A DNA stretch of 64,000 nucleotides, from NCBI GenBank assembly GCA_021811625.1, contig JAJZNU010000004.1, forward strand, positions 40,398 to 104,397. The letters run 5' to 3'. Shown here piece by piece: positions 63,202 through 64,000 of the stretch (position 1 is its first letter; each line of letters opens with the position of its first letter). Under the pieces are notes generated by a model. It saw only the letters and a program-made list of their open reading frames with translations. It did not search any database and was not told where the DNA came from. The position numbers and the translations under genes are program-made. This DNA is from a bacterium. GTDB lineage: Bacteria; Patescibacteriota; Saccharimonadia; Saccharimonadales; UBA4665.

Positions 63202-63711
63202 ATGGAAAGAACTTTAATTATTTTCAAGCCGGATGCCGTAATGCGTGGTATCGTAGGTGAAGTCTTAACTCGTTTCGAAAAGGCGGGGTTTAAAGTTGTT
63301 GGTGCGAAAATGGTTCGTCCTGACTACGATCATTTCCACAAACACTATGAGGGCATTGGTTCTTTAAAAACTCGTAAAGGTGAAGATATTTTTGAGAAGC
63401 AGGTAGCCAATATGCAGGTGGGGCCAGTTATAGCTATGGTACTAGAAGGCGTGGATGCTATTGACACTGTTCGGAAGATGGTTGGACCGACAGAACCCAA
63501 AAGTGCTCTCCCGGGTACTATCCGTGGAGACTATGCGCATGTCAGTTATGACCAAGCCAATGCAAGCGGTCGCAGTATATCCAATATTCTGCATGCATCG
63601 GCAACTCCAGATGAGGCTACTCAGGAAATTGAACACTGGTTTAATAGTAGCGAACTCTATGAATACGAGGCCGTTCACGAAATTTTCACACAGCCCAAAT
63701 CCTCACAATAG
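63202..63711 (+). CDS. ndk: Nucleoside diphosphate kinase
   Basis: A 169-aa protein from ATG 63202 (AGGAAA upstream); the track's earlier start would run through the promoter (TATAAT 63169-63174). MERTLIIFKPDAVMRGIVGE, PGTIRGDYAHVSY and the catalytic His in SNILHASATPDEA are present. It is longer than the ~140-aa standard because of an insert before the His loop and a C-terminal extension. It balances NTP pools. Confidence 0.94.
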   Translation: MERTLIIFKPDAVMRGIVGEVLTRFEKAGFKVVGAKMVRPDYDHFHKHYEGIGSLKTRKGEDIFEKQVANMQVGPVIAMVLEGVDAIDTVRKMVGPTEPKSALPGTIRGDYAHVSYDQANASGRSISNILHASATPDEATQEIEHWFNSSELYEYEAVHEIFTQPKSSQ

Positions 63712-63762
63712 GGCTACTCTTGCCCTCAACATATCTATATAATTATCAGGCGGAGCTAAAGG

Positions 63763-63768
63763 TATACT
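63763..63768 (+). promoter_or_regulatory. tRNA-Arg -10 element
   Basis: TATACT 4 nt before the tRNA 5' end; the -35 is not clear. Confidence 0.4.
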
Positions 63769-63772
63769 GTCT

Positions 63773-63847
63773 GCCCCTGTAGTTCAACGGATAAAACAAT
63801 TCCGTCCTAAGGAGGAGCTGGAGGTTCGAATCCTCCCGGGGGCACCA
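63773..63847 (+). tRNA. tRNA-Arg (anticodon CCT)
   Basis: The acceptor GCCCCTG pairs with CGGGGGC; the D arm is GTTCAACGGATAAAAC. The anticodon loop GTCCTAA carries CCT. The T arm GGAGG-TTCGAAT-CCTCC is perfect. CCA is encoded at the 3' end. The outermost anticodon-stem pair is A-G. It reads AGG arginine codons. Confidence 0.93.
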
Positions 63848-63890
63848 TGATTAAGTGCTTAAACGTTTTACTTTCAGGTATTACGCGTTT

Positions 63891-64000
63891 GCTAAGTAGG
63901 CCGTTGTGGCCGGCCTGGTAATAGCAGCCTTTTGCTCATACCAAGTTTGTCCGGTTTTTTGGCGTATCTTCTCTAGCTTTAGGAAAGCTACCATGCAGCT
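63891..64000 (-). CDS. 3' end of an unidentified gene (partial)
   Basis: From the window edge the minus strand is open for 36 codons (VAFLKLEKIRQKTGQTWYEQ ...) to TAA at 63891. Composition looks coding, but the piece is too short to assign. Confidence 0.45.

Overview
The window reads as a chromosomal segment of a Candidate Phyla Radiation bacterium, most likely Candidatus Saccharibacteria (TM7). The reasons are protein style and locus content rather than a marker tree. They include the degenerate DHH-family protein with a proline-rich tail, LxNTGPG-type surface tails, the large secreted 'INFQGRLLN' protein, short divergent housekeeping genes, a compact type IV pilus locus, and a long lysine/alanine tail on S20. 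TGA acts as a normal stop (for example in the HAD and DHFR-like genes), which argues against the UGA-recoding lineages SR1 and Gracilibacteria.

Layout. (1) 1-11208, minus strand: a run of secreted or anchored surface proteins. It holds a large Gly-rich/Kelch protein that runs off the window edge and is missing from the ORF track, a 1039-aa protein with two jelly-roll-like modules, a PKD protein, a DUF916-like protein, and three related secreted proteins that look like a WxL-type partner set. (2) 11338-12378, plus strand: a membrane-anchored protein with beta-helix-like repeats. (3) 12389-18339, minus strand: an F1-type ATPase operon (b, delta, alpha, gamma, beta, epsilon) with no a subunit. 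Its c-subunit position is taken by a secreted protein ending in a c-like helical hairpin without the ion-binding carboxylate. (4) 18505-30794: a 32-residue mini-prepilin, a GH25-like hydrolase, polA, a small redox/HAD cluster with a Nudix remnant, fpg, holA, rpsT, the DHH-like protein, and truB. (5) 30859-43169: translation, RNA and DNA housekeeping (rpsO, pnp, an uracil-DNA glycosylase lacking its Fe-S cysteines, RNase J, ftsK, rpsF-ssb-rpsR, efp), then a phosphoribosyltransferase, a Crp-family regulator and a PH-domain protein. (6) 43159-49025: ychF, then an accessory stretch with a VapBC-like toxin-antitoxin pair, a giant Gly-rich prepilin, an unknown membrane protein and two gene-poor gaps. 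(7) 49041-62182: a complete type IV pilus locus pilM-N-O-(P-like)-B-T-C-A-D followed by four pseudopilin or PilX-like genes. (8) 62196-64000: a Xer-type recombinase, ndk, tRNA-Arg(CCT) and the tail of one more gene.

Functionally the window combines a conserved replication/translation core with much of a cell-surface programme: pili with oversized adhesin-like minor pilins, secreted Gly-rich and beta-rich proteins, and a divergent F1-like ATPase. In an epibiont these fit attachment to a host cell. The strongest candidate for an undescribed system is the F1-like ATPase in which a proton-translocating c ring appears to be replaced by a secreted-domain/c-hairpin fusion. Many genes also carry an extended -10 element only about 6-11 nt before the start codon, suggesting leaderless or nearly leaderless mRNAs. 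All family assignments are from reading motifs; no database search was run.
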